A stretch of DNA of 64,000 nucleotides from Pseudomonas sp. R37(2017) (GCF_002113375.1 NZ_NEHO01000001.1:528950-592949); one strand, 5' to 3'; positions 18,645 through 28,629 are shown, counted from the stretch's first letter. The notes: generated from the sequence alone by a model not told the origin. Made by a program: numbers and translations.

Positions 18645-18660
18645 AGCAAGTGTTATGCCA
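18645..18660 (-). promoter_or_regulatory. Candidate RpoN promoter for the fliL operon
   Basis: The minus-strand sequence TGGCATAACACTTGCT has GG and GC 10 nt apart and a good -12 half. It lies 51 nt upstream of the fliL ATG, as expected for a FleQ/RpoN-controlled flagellar operon. Confidence 0.7.
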
Positions 18661-18715
18661 GAAATGTCGGGGGAGATGGGTGGCCGACTTCGGTTGAAAG
18701 ATCACCATAAAGCCA

Positions 18716-18807
18716 CTGTGGGAGCGAGCCTGCTCGCGAAGGCGGCATAGCATTCAACATCTCTGTTGACTGTCACACCGCCTTCGCGAGCAGGCTCGCT
18801 CCCACAG
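18716..18807. repeat. REP inverted pair with perfect 30-bp arms (REPIN C)
   Basis: Positions 18716-18745 (starting CTGTGGGAGCGAGCCTGC) and 18778-18807 are perfect reverse complements over 30 bp, separated by 32 nt. The core GTGGGAGCGAGC differs from the GTAGGAGCGAGCATGC subtype seen elsewhere in the window. It fills the gap between fliK and fliL. Confidence 0.92.
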
Positions 18808-18825
18808 GGTTAGGTGTTGTGTTGA

Positions 18826-20190
18826 TCAGGCGTAGTAATCGACCGCGCTGGAACCGATCACGCTGGTGGTATTGGCAGCCACTTCAGCGACGCCCGGGGT
18901 GATGTCGTCATCCATTGAATCAAGGCGACCACCGCTGGCACTGGTCCGCCCGGCCTGGCTTTGCCGGGCTTGTTCCTGCCCTTGCTGCGAACCACGGGAC
19001 TGGTCGGAAACGTTGACATCGACCTGCCCCATGCCCTGCTGCGCGAACATGTCACGCAGGCGATGGGCCTGGCCATCCAGCGCCTCACGAACGCCCGGAT
19101 GTGCGCTCATGAACGTGACCTGGGTCTGCTGGTCGGGAACCATGTTCACCCGAATGTCCAGGCGCCCGAGCTCGGCGGGCTGCAACTGAATGTCCGCCGC
19201 CTTGAGATTGGCACTGGACAGGTACATGACCCGGTTCACCACCTCTTCGGTCCACCCGCTCTGGTGCATGGCGATTGGCTGGTTCACCGGCAAGGCGTTG
19301 GCAGTCTTCGGCGTGGCCGCCTGGGTCAGCGCTGCCAGGCGGTTGGCGAAATCATCGACACGAGTGTCGCTGTCGGCGGACTTGAGATCCTTCAGGCCGT
19401 CATCGATCAAGCCGCTGAACGCCTTGTCGTCGCCCTGTTCGGTGCTGCTCTTGTCGGCCTGGACATCCAGCATGGTCGCCATGCCGGCGGCAAAGTTTTG
19501 CACCGATGTCAGTTCGCCGTCAGCCTGGGATTGCGCCTGTGTCGGTGCAGCCTTGGGTTGCGCCTGACTGGAAGCCGACATGTGACCGCTCTGCTCCATC
19601 GCCAGACGTAACGCCGGCAGGGCGTCGAGAGGATCGGCCTGCGGATCGAAATCGTCGTCTGCAGCGGTCTGTACCGGCGTGGTTGTCGTGGTGATGGCTG
19701 CTGCAACCGGCGTGTCAACCGCGGATGGCACAACGTCGACCACGGCGGGCGGTGTCGACACTTGCGCAGGCACCACTGGCTGTGCGGCTTGCAGCAAAGA
19801 GGGATCAAGCGCCGGATCGACCGGCGCGGCATCGACGACCGGCGCCTGGTCGTCATCTGACGCATCAACGTCGGCAGTTTTGCCATCACCCTGAACCGGC
19901 TCGTCGGCAGGCAAGGATTTGCCGCCATCGGCAACCACCGGCTCGCCGGCGGCAGACCTATCGTTGCCAGCGTCTTTTTTTCCAGCGACATCGGAGCTCT
20001 TGTCACGGCCCGGTTTGAACGAAGCATCCGCTACCGCATCGGGCTTGTTCCGGGCCTGATTGGCATAGACATGAGCGAAGCTTGCGGCCTTGTCCCCGGG
20101 CTCAGCGGCCGGCGCCGGAGGATTGGCGGACGCAGCCTGAGCCTTGGCCTGCCTGGAGGCCTGAAGCAGAATATCGGGGGTAACGGGCAT
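18826..20190 (-). CDS. fliK: Flagellar hook-length control protein FliK
   Basis: A 454-residue protein. The long N-terminal part is low-complexity (Ala, Asp, Pro, Val). The C-terminal domain contains the conserved QLQPAELGRLDIRVNM segment of FliK and a Gln-rich tail. FliK measures hook length and triggers the FlhB specificity switch. The ATG at 20190 (MPVTPDILLQ) has GGAG at suitable distance; the frame is open 24 codons further upstream, but that part overlaps the RpoN promoter region. Confidence 0.9.
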   Translation of the reverse strand: MPVTPDILLQASRQAKAQAASANPPAPAAEPGDKAASFAHVYANQARNKPDAVADASFKPGRDKSSDVAGKKDAGNDRSAAGEPVVADGGKSLPADEPVQGDGKTADVDASDDDQAPVVDAAPVDPALDPSLLQAAQPVVPAQVSTPPAVVDVVPSAVDTPVAAAITTTTTPVQTAADDDFDPQADPLDALPALRLAMEQSGHMSASSQAQPKAAPTQAQSQADGELTSVQNFAAGMATMLDVQADKSSTEQGDDKAFSGLIDDGLKDLKSADSDTRVDDFANRLAALTQAATPKTANALPVNQPIAMHQSGWTEEVVNRVMYLSSANLKAADIQLQPAELGRLDIRVNMVPDQQTQVTFMSAHPGVREALDGQAHRLRDMFAQQGMGQVDVNVSDQSRGSQQGQEQARQSQAGRTSASGGRLDSMDDDITPGVAEVAANTTSVIGSSAVDYYA

Positions 20191-20239
20191 GAAAGGGTCT
20201 CCGCTGCACGGGGGGCCAGGTACAGTTGAACGAGTTGAC

Positions 20240-20255
20240 TGCAAAGGTCGAGCCA
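20240..20255 (-). promoter_or_regulatory. Candidate RpoN promoter for fliK
   Basis: The minus-strand sequence TGGCTCGACCTTTGCA departs from the consensus TGGCACG-N4-TTGCA at one position, with correct GG-N10-GC spacing. It lies 50 nt upstream of fliK. Confidence 0.78.
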
Positions 20256-20289
20256 GTTTCACTCGAAGGAGTCCCGATACAACTTATGC

Positions 20290-20643
20290 TCAGATTTTCG
20301 CCGGGCAACGCTGTCGTTCAGCTTCGTACAGAGGCCGGATACCGGCAAACTCGTCATCGATTTTGTCGACCAGCTCCTGGACGGCCGCGCCTGGCAAACT
20401 TCTGGCCTGCTGCTCAAGTTGATGGCACAGCTCGGTCAGCCTGAGGGCACCCATATTGCTGCTGCTGCCCTTGAAGCTATGGGCGGTTTCAACCAGCAGT
20501 GCAACTGCACTGTCAGTTGCCTTCAAGATTTTCAGGCGCTCTTCGGAGTCTGCAAGAAAGATATCCAGCAGATCCGGATAACCCTCTTCCATCACTTCGC
20601 GCAATGCACTCAACACGCCGCGATCCACATGTGTGTCGTCCAC
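20290..20643 (-). CDS. hptB: Histidine phosphotransfer protein HptB
   Basis: A 117-residue Hpt domain with the phosphorylatable His at about residue 55 in ETAHSFKGSSSNMGA. In P. aeruginosa HptB receives phosphate from several hybrid kinases and passes it to HsbR, linking motility and biofilm formation. The start codon is GTG at 20643, with AGGAG about 8 nt upstream. It lies 30 nt after hsbR and about 100 nt before fliK, the same module order as in other pseudomonads. Confidence 0.88.
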   Translation of the reverse strand: MDDTHVDRGVLSALREVMEEGYPDLLDIFLADSEERLKILKATDSAVALLVETAHSFKGSSSNMGALRLTELCHQLEQQARSLPGAAVQELVDKIDDEFAGIRPLYEAERQRCPAKI

Positions 20644-20673
20644 TTGCTCACTCCTTGATCAAGAATGCGCGGA

Positions 20674-22380
20674 TTATGCCAGAGCCTCCCAGACAAACTC
20701 CACGCGTGCACTTCGACCCTCGTCGGTCCAGCGGGCATTGCGCCCCAACTGGCGGATCAGACTGACCCCTCGTCCCGACAGGCGGATGTCATCCAAAGGT
20801 CTTGCCATCACCCGCTCGACATCGAAACCCTTGCCGCTGTCTTCGATGTGAATGGTCAGGCAGCCACCGCCGTCTGTCGGCGCCACCTGCAAATGTACCC
20901 GTACATAGCCTTCCTGCAGTTCGCCGAGCCGGGCGCTGCGCTCTTGATAATACCGCGCAAAACCCGACGCATCGCGCTTGAGGCTCGAATCCAGCCCCAG
21001 CACGCCATGTTCCAGCGCATTGGAATAGAGTTCCGCCAGCACACTGTAAAGCGCACCGCTCTGAGCCCGAAGACCATGAACCTCGAGCAGCAACTGCAAC
21101 AGGTAGGGTAGCGGGTTGAAACGCTTGAGCGTGGCGGCGCGGAACTCGAAACTCGCCGACCAGTCCAGCGGACAGGACTGGCCGCTGTCGGAATAGACCA
21201 ATGCCGGCGGCGTGAACTGCGCCGGCTCCAGCAGGCTGATTTCGACCATGCTGACATCGTCGCGTGTTTCACCACCGAAATCGCGCAGCGCCTGCTCGAT
21301 CTCTTCGAACAGCGCCTGCGGCTGACGATTGCTGGCGAACACCCGCTGCAATCGTTGCTCCCCAAACAACTGTTCATTGGCATTGCAGGTGTCGATCACG
21401 CCATCGGACAAGAGGAAAACCCGATCCCCGAGCGCCATGGGAAACACTTCGGTGCGTTCATCGAAGGATTCCGGGCTCAGCACCCCCAAAGGCAAGTGCC
21501 GCGCCGGCAGAGGGGTACGCTCGCCACTGGCAATGCGATGCAAGTAGCCGTCGGGCATTCCACCGTTCCAGACCTCCACCGAACGACGCTGAAAACTCAG
21601 GCACAGCAACGTCGCACAGCAGAACATGTCCACCGGCAGGATGCGCTTGAGCTTGGCATTCATCTCGCGCAGGGTTTCCGCCAGGCCATAGCCCTTGGCG
21701 GTCATCCCGTAGAAGACTTCGGCCAGGGGCATGGCGCCCACCGCCGCCGGCAGACCGTGGCCGGTGAAGTCACCCAGCAATATGTGCATGTCGCCGGCCG
21801 GGGTGAACGCGGCCAACAACAGGTCGCCGTTGAACAGCGCATAAGGCGATTGCAGATAACGGATATTCGGCGCGGCATTCAGGCAGCCGGAGTGCGCCAC
21901 CTTGTCGAAAACCGCCTTGGCCACGCGCTGCTCGTTGAGCAGGTAGTCGTGGTGCCGGGCGATCTGGTCACGCTGTTGCAGCACCGTGTCCTGCAAGCGC
22001 CGCAAACGATCCATCGCCTTGATCTTGGCCGCGAGAATCACCTGGTTATAGGGTTTCGCCAGAAAGTCGTCACCACCGACCTCCAGACACCGGGCCAGGG
22101 CTTCGCTCTCGGACAACGACGTGAGGAAGATGATCGGCACCAGGGTTTCCCCGGCCAGGGCCTTGATCTGCCGGGCCGCCTCGAAACCGTCCATGACCGG
22201 CATCATCGCATCCATCAACACCAGGTGCGGCTGCTGCCGGGCATACGTGTCGACCGCTTCGGCGCCGTTGGCCGCCGTCAGCACTTCGTGCCCCTGGCGG
22301 CGCAGGATGCTCGACAACAGCAAGCGATCGGCGGCGCTGTCCTCGGCAATCAGGATCGTCAGCGGCTCCAGTGGCTGCAT
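20674..22380 (-). CDS. hsbR: HptB-dependent response regulator HsbR (phosphatase/kinase)
   Basis: A protein of about 568 residues with three domains: an N-terminal receiver (TILIAEDSAADR, LVLMDAMMPVMDG), a PP2C/SpoIIE phosphatase domain (about 180-390, with LLGDFTGHGLPAAVGAMP and FLLSDGVID), and a C-terminal HATPase domain (ELYSNALEHGVLG, IHIEDSGKGFD). In P. aeruginosa HsbR controls phosphorylation of the anti-anti-sigma factor HsbA. I chose the ATG at 22380. A TTG at 22389 overlaps the hsbA stop and could be an alternative start. Confidence 0.88.
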   Translation of the reverse strand: MQPLEPLTILIAEDSAADRLLLSSILRRQGHEVLTAANGAEAVDTYARQQPHLVLMDAMMPVMDGFEAARQIKALAGETLVPIIFLTSLSESEALARCLEVGGDDFLAKPYNQVILAAKIKAMDRLRRLQDTVLQQRDQIARHHDYLLNEQRVAKAVFDKVAHSGCLNAAPNIRYLQSPYALFNGDLLLAAFTPAGDMHILLGDFTGHGLPAAVGAMPLAEVFYGMTAKGYGLAETLREMNAKLKRILPVDMFCCATLLCLSFQRRSVEVWNGGMPDGYLHRIASGERTPLPARHLPLGVLSPESFDERTEVFPMALGDRVFLLSDGVIDTCNANEQLFGEQRLQRVFASNRQPQALFEEIEQALRDFGGETRDDVSMVEISLLEPAQFTPPALVYSDSGQSCPLDWSASFEFRAATLKRFNPLPYLLQLLLEVHGLRAQSGALYSVLAELYSNALEHGVLGLDSSLKRDASGFARYYQERSARLGELQEGYVRVHLQVAPTDGGGCLTIHIEDSGKGFDVERVMARPLDDIRLSGRGVSLIRQLGRNARWTDEGRSARVEFVWEALA

Positions 22381-22385
22381 GGCAA

Positions 22386-22685
22386 TCAACTGATGTCGAA
22401 CAGCTTGTCGAAATTGGAGATGGCGAGGATTTTGCGCACGTCTGTACTGCTGTTGACGACGCGGATGTCGGAGTCGTCGCCACCGGCATGATCGCGCAGC
22501 AACAGCAGCATGCCCAGGGCCGAGCTGTCGAGGTAAGTGGCCTCTTTCAGGTCGACCACCACCGCCGATAGCTGCTTGTTTTCATAAGACTGACGAAATT
22601 CCTGATGTTTGGCGAAATCGAAACGACCCTTGATCGAGATCGTCAGCTTTTGCCCATCCTGGGACACTTCCGAAACGACTGGCAT
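22386..22685 (-). CDS. hsbA: Anti-sigma factor antagonist HsbA (STAS domain)
   Basis: A 99-residue STAS-domain protein (VVVDLKEATYLDSSALGMLL) with the phosphorylatable Ser at about 54-55. In P. aeruginosa HsbA, depending on phosphorylation by HsbR, binds either the anti-sigma factor FlgM, freeing FliA, or the diguanylate cyclase HsbD. Its place beside fliJ and fliK fits this flagellar role. HsbD and FlgM are not in the window. Confidence 0.88.
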   Translation of the reverse strand: MPVVSEVSQDGQKLTISIKGRFDFAKHQEFRQSYENKQLSAVVVDLKEATYLDSSALGMLLLLRDHAGGDDSDIRVVNSSTDVRKILAISNFDKLFDIS

Positions 22686-22775
22686 TTTAGTGGCTTCCTT
22701 GTCTTTGAGAATCGTTTAGAAGGTTTAGCATCAGGTATGGATGGGGGCAAGGCGGCCCGGTTTTCGAAAGCACGT

Positions 22776-23225
22776 TCAGTACGGATTCTCGCGCGGCAAG
22801 CGCTGGGACAGTTCATCCAGCAATTTCTGTTCGCGCCGGTCCTCAAGCGCCCGCGCCTCATCGGCATAGCGCTGAACCAGCTTGCGCAAACCTTCGACCC
22901 GGGCAAACGCCTGCTGCCAGGTTTCCCGGGCCTTGTTCAGGTTGTTTTGATGCCAGGCCAGGCTTTGCCGCTGCTGGTCGATGGCTGTGCCAAGTTGCGC
23001 CAGAAATCCCTGATAGCCCAACAACCATTGGCCCGAGACGCCGCCGCTGCCACGTACGATCCATTGCTCCTGATAGTCGAGGCGGAAGGCTTCAAGGTCG
23101 GCGAGCTTGCTTTCCGCCAGGCGTACCTGCCCTTGAAAATGCCCCAGGCGCTGGACCGCGGTTTTCTCGGCCTTTTCGGCCATTTCCACCACGGGCGCCA
23201 GCTTTCCCGCCCGACTCAGGGCCAC
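22776..23225 (-). CDS. fliJ: Flagellar export chaperone FliJ
   Basis: A 149-residue, almost entirely helical and coiled-coil protein, starting MALSRAGKLAPVVEMAEKAE from a GTG codon at 23225. FliJ acts like the central stalk of the export ATPase, linking FliI to FlhA. Sequence conservation is low, but the gene lies 6 nt after fliI, the usual place. Confidence 0.92.
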   Translation of the reverse strand: MALSRAGKLAPVVEMAEKAEKTAVQRLGHFQGQVRLAESKLADLEAFRLDYQEQWIVRGSGGVSGQWLLGYQGFLAQLGTAIDQQRQSLAWHQNNLNKARETWQQAFARVEGLRKLVQRYADEARALEDRREQKLLDELSQRLPRENPY

Positions 23226-23231
23226 GACCGC

Positions 23232-24590
23232 TTAACCGCCCGCCGCGGGCGCGAAGATCGAGGCGAGATACGCTTCGCTTTCGCCCAGGCTGATGCTGTC
23301 GTTGAGGCCCTGACGCAGGTATTTGACCAGTTGCGGTTGCAGGGAGATCGCCAGGTCGGTCTCACGATCGCCACCGGCGACATAAGCGCCAACACTGATC
23401 AGGTCGCGACTCTGCTGATAGCGCGACCACAGTTGCTTGAAGTACTGCGCACGGGTCATGTGTTCCGGCGACACCACAGCCGGCATTACCCGGCTGATGG
23501 ACGCCTCGATATCGATAGCCGGGTAATGCCCTTCTTCGGCCAGGCGCCGGGACAGCACGATGTGCCCATCGAGCACGCCTCGCGCCGAGTCGGCAATCGG
23601 ATCCTGCTGGTCATCGCCTTCGGACAGCACGGTGTAGAAGGCGGTGATCGAACCTCCGCCCTTCTCCGCGTTACCCGCCCGCTCCACCAGTTTCGGCAGC
23701 TTGGCGAATACCGACGGCGGATAACCCTTGGTCGCCGGCGGCTCGCCAATGGCCAGGGCGATTTCCCGCTGGGCCTGGGCGAAACGGGTCAGCGAGTCCA
23801 TCAGCAACAGGACATTCTTGCCCCTGTCGCGGAAATACTCGGCAATTCGCGTGCAGTACATGGCCGCTCGCAGACGCATCAGCGGCGCATCGTCCGCCGG
23901 GGACGCCACGACCACCGAACGCTTGAGCCCTTCTTCGCCGAGGATGTGTTCGATGAATTCCTTGACCTCACGGCCCCGCTCACCAATCAGCCCGACGACG
24001 ATAATGTCGGCCTCGGTAAAGCGCGTCATCATCCCCAGCAGCACCGATTTACCGACACCGGTACCGGCAAACAGGCCGAGCCGCTGGCCGCGCCCGACGG
24101 TCAACATGCCGTTGATACAACGGATGCCAACATCCAGCGGCTCGCTGATCGGCTCACGCTTGAGCGGGTTGATGGTCGGGCCATCCATGGGCACCCAGTC
24201 TTCGGCCTTCATCCCGCCCTTGCCGTCCAGGGCACGACCGGCACCATCGAGTACGCGCCCGAGCATGCTCATGCCCATGGGCAGGCGACCGGTATCGGCC
24301 AATGGCACCACTCGGGCACCGGGCGCAATGCCAGCGACACTGCCGACCGGCATCAGGAAGACTTTACTGCCGGAAAAGCCCATCACTTCAGCCTCGACCT
24401 GCACCGGGTGATAGCTGTCGTCGTTGATGACCATGCAGCGGCTGCCCATGGCGGCGCGCAGGCCTTCGGCCTCGAGGGTCAGGCCGACCATGCGCAGCAG
24501 GCGGCCTTCAAGGATCGGCGCACCGGCCAACTCCGTGGCCTGGGCATAGCTGCCCAGGCGCTTGGCAAAGCTGGTGCGCTCAAGGCGCAT
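23232..24590 (-). CDS. fliI: Flagellar export ATPase FliI
   Basis: A 452-residue F1-type ATPase with Walker [17 protein letters not shown] and Walker [16 protein letters not shown]. It energises substrate release at the type III gate. Two in-frame ATGs exist (24599 and 24590). I chose 24590 ([13 protein letters not shown]) because homologues start there, although neither has a clear SD. Both starts overlap the end of fliH (stop at 24580), so translation is probably coupled. Confidence 0.96.
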   Translation of the reverse strand: MRLERTSFAKRLGSYAQATELAGAPILEGRLLRMVGLTLEAEGLRAAMGSRCMVINDDSYHPVQVEAEVMGFSGSKVFLMPVGSVAGIAPGARVVPLADTGRLPMGMSMLGRVLDGAGRALDGKGGMKAEDWVPMDGPTINPLKREPISEPLDVGIRCINGMLTVGRGQRLGLFAGTGVGKSVLLGMMTRFTEADIIVVGLIGERGREVKEFIEHILGEEGLKRSVVVASPADDAPLMRLRAAMYCTRIAEYFRDRGKNVLLLMDSLTRFAQAQREIALAIGEPPATKGYPPSVFAKLPKLVERAGNAEKGGGSITAFYTVLSEGDDQQDPIADSARGVLDGHIVLSRRLAEEGHYPAIDIEASISRVMPAVVSPEHMTRAQYFKQLWSRYQQSRDLISVGAYVAGGDRETDLAISLQPQLVKYLRQGLNDSISLGESEAYLASIFAPAAGG

Positions 24591-25383
24591 CGGGCGCATC
24601 CGTTTCTGCTGAGGATGCAGGCGCGCTGTCGACCGGGAGTTCCAGGCTCAGGTCTGGCGCGGCCGGGTGCAAGACCTGCTCGTGCAATTGGTCGAACAGC
24701 TTGTCCATCACCCGCTCGACACGGGTCTCGACCGTGGCGTCGATGCGACTGTGTTCTGTCTCGACCCGGCAGCCGCCAGGCAGCAAGGATTCGTCCTCGA
24801 CGATGCGCCAGGTTTCTTCATGGCGTTCGCGCAGGGCTTTGACCTGTTCGAAATCCTGCGGATTGATGTACAGCCGCACATTGCCCACGCCCAACGGCAG
24901 GAGCTTGAGGGCTTCGCGCATGACGTGTTCGATCTGCGTCGAGTCGATGGCCAGTTCGCGCTGGATCACCTGCCTGGTGATGTGCTGCACGAGGTCGACC
25001 AGGGATTTTTCGATCTGGGTGTCCTGCTCGGCGATCGGCTCGAACAGGTGGCTCATCAGTTGCTCGAGCGCCCCGATTTTGGCCGTCAGGGCCACTTCGG
25101 CCTCCTGGCGGACCTTGAGCGTGGTGCTGTGGAAACCTTCCTTTTCACCCACCGCGAAACCTTCGTTATAGGCTTCCTGGCGAATGCTTTCGAGCTCTTC
25201 CAGGGTCAGTGGCTGGACTTCTTCCAGCGGCACTTCTTCAATTTCCGGCGGCTCGGGTTCCGGCTCGGGTTCTGGCTCAGGCTCGGGTTCCGGTGGATCG
25301 AAGCTGGGCAGCGCCCAAACATCGAAGCCACTGACGTCCCTGGCCCGGATCAGGTCAGTGGGTGCTTCATCATTCTTGACCAT
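24580..25383 (-). CDS. fliH: Flagellar export ATPase regulator FliH
   Basis: A 267-residue stalk protein that anchors and restrains FliI. Residues 31-44 are an uninterrupted Glu-Pro alternation after PSFDPP, followed by an acidic helix and a FliH/HrpE-type coiled-coil domain ending with [14 protein letters not shown]. The Glu-Pro run probably forms a stiff acidic extension. It starts 4 nt after fliG and overlaps fliI. Confidence 0.93.
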   Translation of the reverse strand: MVKNDEAPTDLIRARDVSGFDVWALPSFDPPEPEPEPEPEPEPEPPEIEEVPLEEVQPLTLEELESIRQEAYNEGFAVGEKEGFHSTTLKVRQEAEVALTAKIGALEQLMSHLFEPIAEQDTQIEKSLVDLVQHITRQVIQRELAIDSTQIEHVMREALKLLPLGVGNVRLYINPQDFEQVKALRERHEETWRIVEDESLLPGGCRVETEHSRIDATVETRVERVMDKLFDQLHEQVLHPAAPDLSLELPVDSAPASSAETDAPDAP

Positions 25384-25387
25384 GGTG

Positions 25388-26407
25388 TTAGATCATTTCC
25401 TCGCCGCCCTTGCCGCCGAGGACGATTTCTCCGGCTTCGGCCATACGGCGGGCGATGGTGAGGATTTCCTTCTGAGCGGTTTCCACGTCGCTGACGCGCA
25501 CCGGCCCCTTGGCTTCCAGGTCGTCGCGCAACAGTTCGGCGGCACGCTTGGACATGTTCTTGAAGATTTTCTCCTTGACGCTTTCGTCCGACCCCTTGAG
25601 GGCCAGCACCAGCACATCGGAGGACACTTCGCGCAGCAGCGCCTGAATGCCGCGGTCGTCGACATCGGCGAGGTTGTTGAACACGAACATGAGGTCTTCG
25701 ATCTGACCGGACAGGTCTTCGTCGACTTCGCGGATCGAGTCCATGAGCTGGCCTTCGATGGAGCTGTCGAGGAAGTTCATGATGTCCGCCGCACGCTTGA
25801 TGCCACCCAGGGTGGTGCGCGAGGCATTCGAGTTGCCGGAGAACTGCTTCTCGAGAATCTGGTTGAGCTCTTTCAGGGCCGCTGGCTGTACGGTATTGAG
25901 CGAGGAAACCCGCAGGATGATGTCCAGTCGCACCTTGTGATCGAAGTTACCCAGCACTTCGCCGGCCTGGTCCGGATCGAGGTACGCCACCACGATCGCC
26001 TGGATCTGCGGGTGCTCGTAACGAATCACGTCGGCAACGGCGCGCGGCTCCATCCACTTCAGGCTGTCGAGACCGCTGGTGTTGCCACCGAGCAGGATGC
26101 GGTCGATCAGGCCGTTGGCCTTGTCTTCGCCCAGGGCCTGGGTGAGCATTTTGCGCACATAGTCGTCGGAACCGACGCCCAGGCTGGTCTGGTCGCCGAC
26201 GATGTCGACGAACTCGCTCATCACCTGCTCGACCTGCTCGCGGTGCACATTACCCATCTGGGCCATGGCCACACCCACGCGCTGAACCTCTTTGGGGCCC
26301 ATGTGACGCAACACCTGGGCAGCGTCGGTAGAGCCCAGGGACAACAGCAGGATTGCGGCTTTGTCGACCTTGGACAGTTTGGCGGCAACGGCTCGGTTAT
26401 CACTCAT
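25388..26407 (-). CDS. fliG: Flagellar motor switch protein FliG
   Basis: A 339-residue C-ring protein. It has N-terminal, middle (with the EHPQ motif in IRYEHPQIQAIVV) and C-terminal domains, the last holding the charged torque helix (VDDRGIQALLREVSSDVL). It touches FliF, FliM and the stators. The ATG at 26407 overlaps the end of fliF by 8 nt. Confidence 0.98.
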   Translation of the reverse strand: MSDNRAVAAKLSKVDKAAILLLSLGSTDAAQVLRHMGPKEVQRVGVAMAQMGNVHREQVEQVMSEFVDIVGDQTSLGVGSDDYVRKMLTQALGEDKANGLIDRILLGGNTSGLDSLKWMEPRAVADVIRYEHPQIQAIVVAYLDPDQAGEVLGNFDHKVRLDIILRVSSLNTVQPAALKELNQILEKQFSGNSNASRTTLGGIKRAADIMNFLDSSIEGQLMDSIREVDEDLSGQIEDLMFVFNNLADVDDRGIQALLREVSSDVLVLALKGSDESVKEKIFKNMSKRAAELLRDDLEAKGPVRVSDVETAQKEILTIARRMAEAGEIVLGGKGGEEMI

Positions 26408-28187
26408 CTGCGTTAATCCACTCTTTCACGACCTGGGCCACACGACCCGGATCTTCTGCCACCAGACTCTTGATTGCGTTCAACTGTGCGTCATAGCCTT
26501 CGCTCGGGCTCGGCAGCAGGATACTGGTCGGGCCGCCGAGGCTGACGCGGTCGTTGGCCAGCTCGCCATCCAGACCGCCCATGCCACCCAGTTCGACGTC
26601 GCTGCCGATACCGGCCAACTGCTTGCCTTTGCCACCACCGGTGATGTTGTTGAGCACCGGACGCAGGACACCGAACACCAGCACCAGGATGAACAGCACA
26701 CCCAACACTTGCTTGACGATGTCCCAGAACCACGGCTGGGAGTAGAACGGAATATCGGCAATCACTTCACCGCGCTCGGCGGAGAACGGCATGTTGATCA
26801 CGCTGACACTGTCACCACGACTGGCGTCGAAGCCGACCGCATCCTGAACCAGACGCGTGAAGCGCGCCAGTTCATCGGCGCTCCATGGCGCACGGGTGGT
26901 TTCGCCGTTGGCCGAGTTGATCTTGACCTGATCATCGACCACCACCGACACCGACAGGCGATTCAAACGACCCTGCTGCTGCTTGGTATGGCTGATGGAT
27001 CGGTCGAGCTCGAAGTTCCTGGTCGATTGTTGACGCTTGTCCGCCGGATATGGCGCGAGCATTGGCTGGCCGGTGGCCGGGTCCATGATTTGCTGGCCGT
27101 TGGCATCGACCAGCGGCTGGCCTGGCTGCACCATGCCCGCCGACGCGGTGGCGCCACCGGTGGTCTGAGGCGCGGAGGCTGGCGACGGCGGCTGGTTGCT
27201 CAAGGCACCCGGCACACCTTGCGGGCCATTGCTGGCGGTACGCTGTTCGTTGACCGACTGTTCGCTGCGCAGGGCAGGCTGGTCCGGGTTGAACTGCTCG
27301 GAGGTCGACTCGACCGCACTGAAGTCCACATCGGCCGAGACTTCGGCCTTGTAACGATCGTTGCCCAGTACCGGCTGCAGGATGTTGTGTACGCGCTGGG
27401 TGAGCATGCTCTCCATGCGCCGGCTGTAGTCGAACTGCTTGCCGGCCATGGTCAGTTCGGAGTTTTCCGCCTGATCCGAAAGCAGGTTGCCCTTCTGGTC
27501 GACGACGGTGATCTGCGACTTGGTGAGTTCGGGAACGCTGGTCGCCACCAGGTTGATGATGGCCACGACCTGGCCCGGTTCGAGGGAGCGGCCGGAATAG
27601 AGTTCAACCAGAACCGAAGCGCTCGGCTTGCGCTCATCGCGCACGAACACCGAACTTTTCGGAATCGCCAGGTGCACACGGGCACCCTTGACGTTGTTCA
27701 GGCTGGAAATGGTGCGGGCCAGCTCGCCTTCGAGGCCGCGACGATAGCGGGTCGCTTCCATGAACTGGCTGGTGCCCAGCCCCTGCTCCTTGTCGAGGAT
27801 TTCAAAACCGATGTTGCCATCGCTGGGAGTGACACCAGCGGCCGCGAGCTTGAGCCTCGCACGGGAAAGGTCATCGGCCTTGACCAGCAAGGCACCGGAG
27901 TTGGGCTCCACGGTGTACGGGATATCGGCGGAGGCCAGGGTATCCATGACCTGTTTGGCGTCCATGCCGGCAAGGCTGCCGTACAGAGGCCGGTAGTCCG
28001 GTTGCTGGGACCACAACACCACGGCAAAACCAATCGCCACGCTCGCCGCCAGGCCGACCAACAGGCCCACCTGACGCAACACGGTCATCTCGGAGAGGTT
28101 TTCCAGGAAAGACAACCCGAACAGCGGCGGTTTGCCGTCTACTGGAGTGGCCTTGGCCGGAACATTATCGGCGACTGCTTCTGCCAT
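26400..28187 (-). CDS. fliF: Flagellar MS-ring protein FliF
   Basis: A 595-residue membrane ring protein with two membrane segments (about 35-58 and 455-480) flanking a large periplasmic part with ring-building motifs and a Pro/Gly/Ser-rich loop (about 310-360). The C-terminal cytoplasmic tail binds FliG. The N-terminus MAEAVADNVPAKATPVDGKP is typical of Pseudomonas. It follows fliE by 16 nt. Confidence 0.97.
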   Translation of the reverse strand: MAEAVADNVPAKATPVDGKPPLFGLSFLENLSEMTVLRQVGLLVGLAASVAIGFAVVLWSQQPDYRPLYGSLAGMDAKQVMDTLASADIPYTVEPNSGALLVKADDLSRARLKLAAAGVTPSDGNIGFEILDKEQGLGTSQFMEATRYRRGLEGELARTISSLNNVKGARVHLAIPKSSVFVRDERKPSASVLVELYSGRSLEPGQVVAIINLVATSVPELTKSQITVVDQKGNLLSDQAENSELTMAGKQFDYSRRMESMLTQRVHNILQPVLGNDRYKAEVSADVDFSAVESTSEQFNPDQPALRSEQSVNEQRTASNGPQGVPGALSNQPPSPASAPQTTGGATASAGMVQPGQPLVDANGQQIMDPATGQPMLAPYPADKRQQSTRNFELDRSISHTKQQQGRLNRLSVSVVVDDQVKINSANGETTRAPWSADELARFTRLVQDAVGFDASRGDSVSVINMPFSAERGEVIADIPFYSQPWFWDIVKQVLGVLFILVLVFGVLRPVLNNITGGGKGKQLAGIGSDVELGGMGGLDGELANDRVSLGGPTSILLPSPSEGYDAQLNAIKSLVAEDPGRVAQVVKEWINADE

Positions 28188-28203
28188 GACTCAATCTCGT
28201 CCT

Positions 28204-28530
28204 TTAAACCGGCATCTGCATGATGTCTTGGTAGGCCTGAACCAGCTTGTTGCGCACCTGGGTCAATGCCTGGAACGACACACTGGCCTTCTGCGAGGAA
28301 ATCATCACGTCCGTGAGGTCGACGCCGCTTTTGCCGATTTCGAAGGCGCTGGCCAACTGCGTGGAAGCCTGTTGGGTGTCGTTCACTTTGTTGACGGCCT
28401 GGCCGAGCATGTCAGAAAAGCTGCTGCCCGCCACTTCAGGGACGGCAGTCGATTTCGGCGCAGACATGGCATCCATTTGCATGGCGCGCATATCCAGCAT
28501 CAACCGATTGAATTCAATACCTTGGCTCAT
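28204..28530 (-). CDS. fliE: Flagellar hook-basal body protein FliE
   Basis: A 108-residue export substrate that joins the MS ring to the rod. The conserved C-terminal segment [20 protein letters not shown] is present. The ATG at 28530 ([12 protein letters not shown]) has AGAGAG just upstream; the frame extends 12 codons further but into the untranslated leader after the RpoN promoter. It is the first gene of the fliEFGHIJ operon. Confidence 0.95.
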   Translation of the reverse strand: MSQGIEFNRLMLDMRAMQMDAMSAPKSTAVPEVAGSSFSDMLGQAVNKVNDTQQASTQLASAFEIGKSGVDLTDVMISSQKASVSFQALTQVRNKLVQAYQDIMQMPV

Positions 28531-28590
28531 GATTTCTCTCTTTGGCAACCCGCAATTTTTTGACACTCACTCGGCGGGTGATGAGGTGTT

Positions 28591-28606
28591 AGCAACAAGG
28601 GTGCCA
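28591..28606 (-). promoter_or_regulatory. Candidate RpoN promoter for the fliE operon
   Basis: The minus-strand sequence TGGCACCCTTGTTGCT matches TGGCACG-N4-TTGCW except for one base in the -24 half, with correct GG-N10-GC spacing. It lies 61 nt upstream of the fliE ATG, where FleR/RpoN control is known in Pseudomonas. Confidence 0.82.
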
Positions 28607-28629
28607 GCTCAGTGGCCTCAGGGAATAAT

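Noticed and set aside
18716..18807. CRISPR-like repeat
   Set aside because: The repeats are single inverted REP pairs, not regularly spaced direct repeats, and no cas gene is present in the window.
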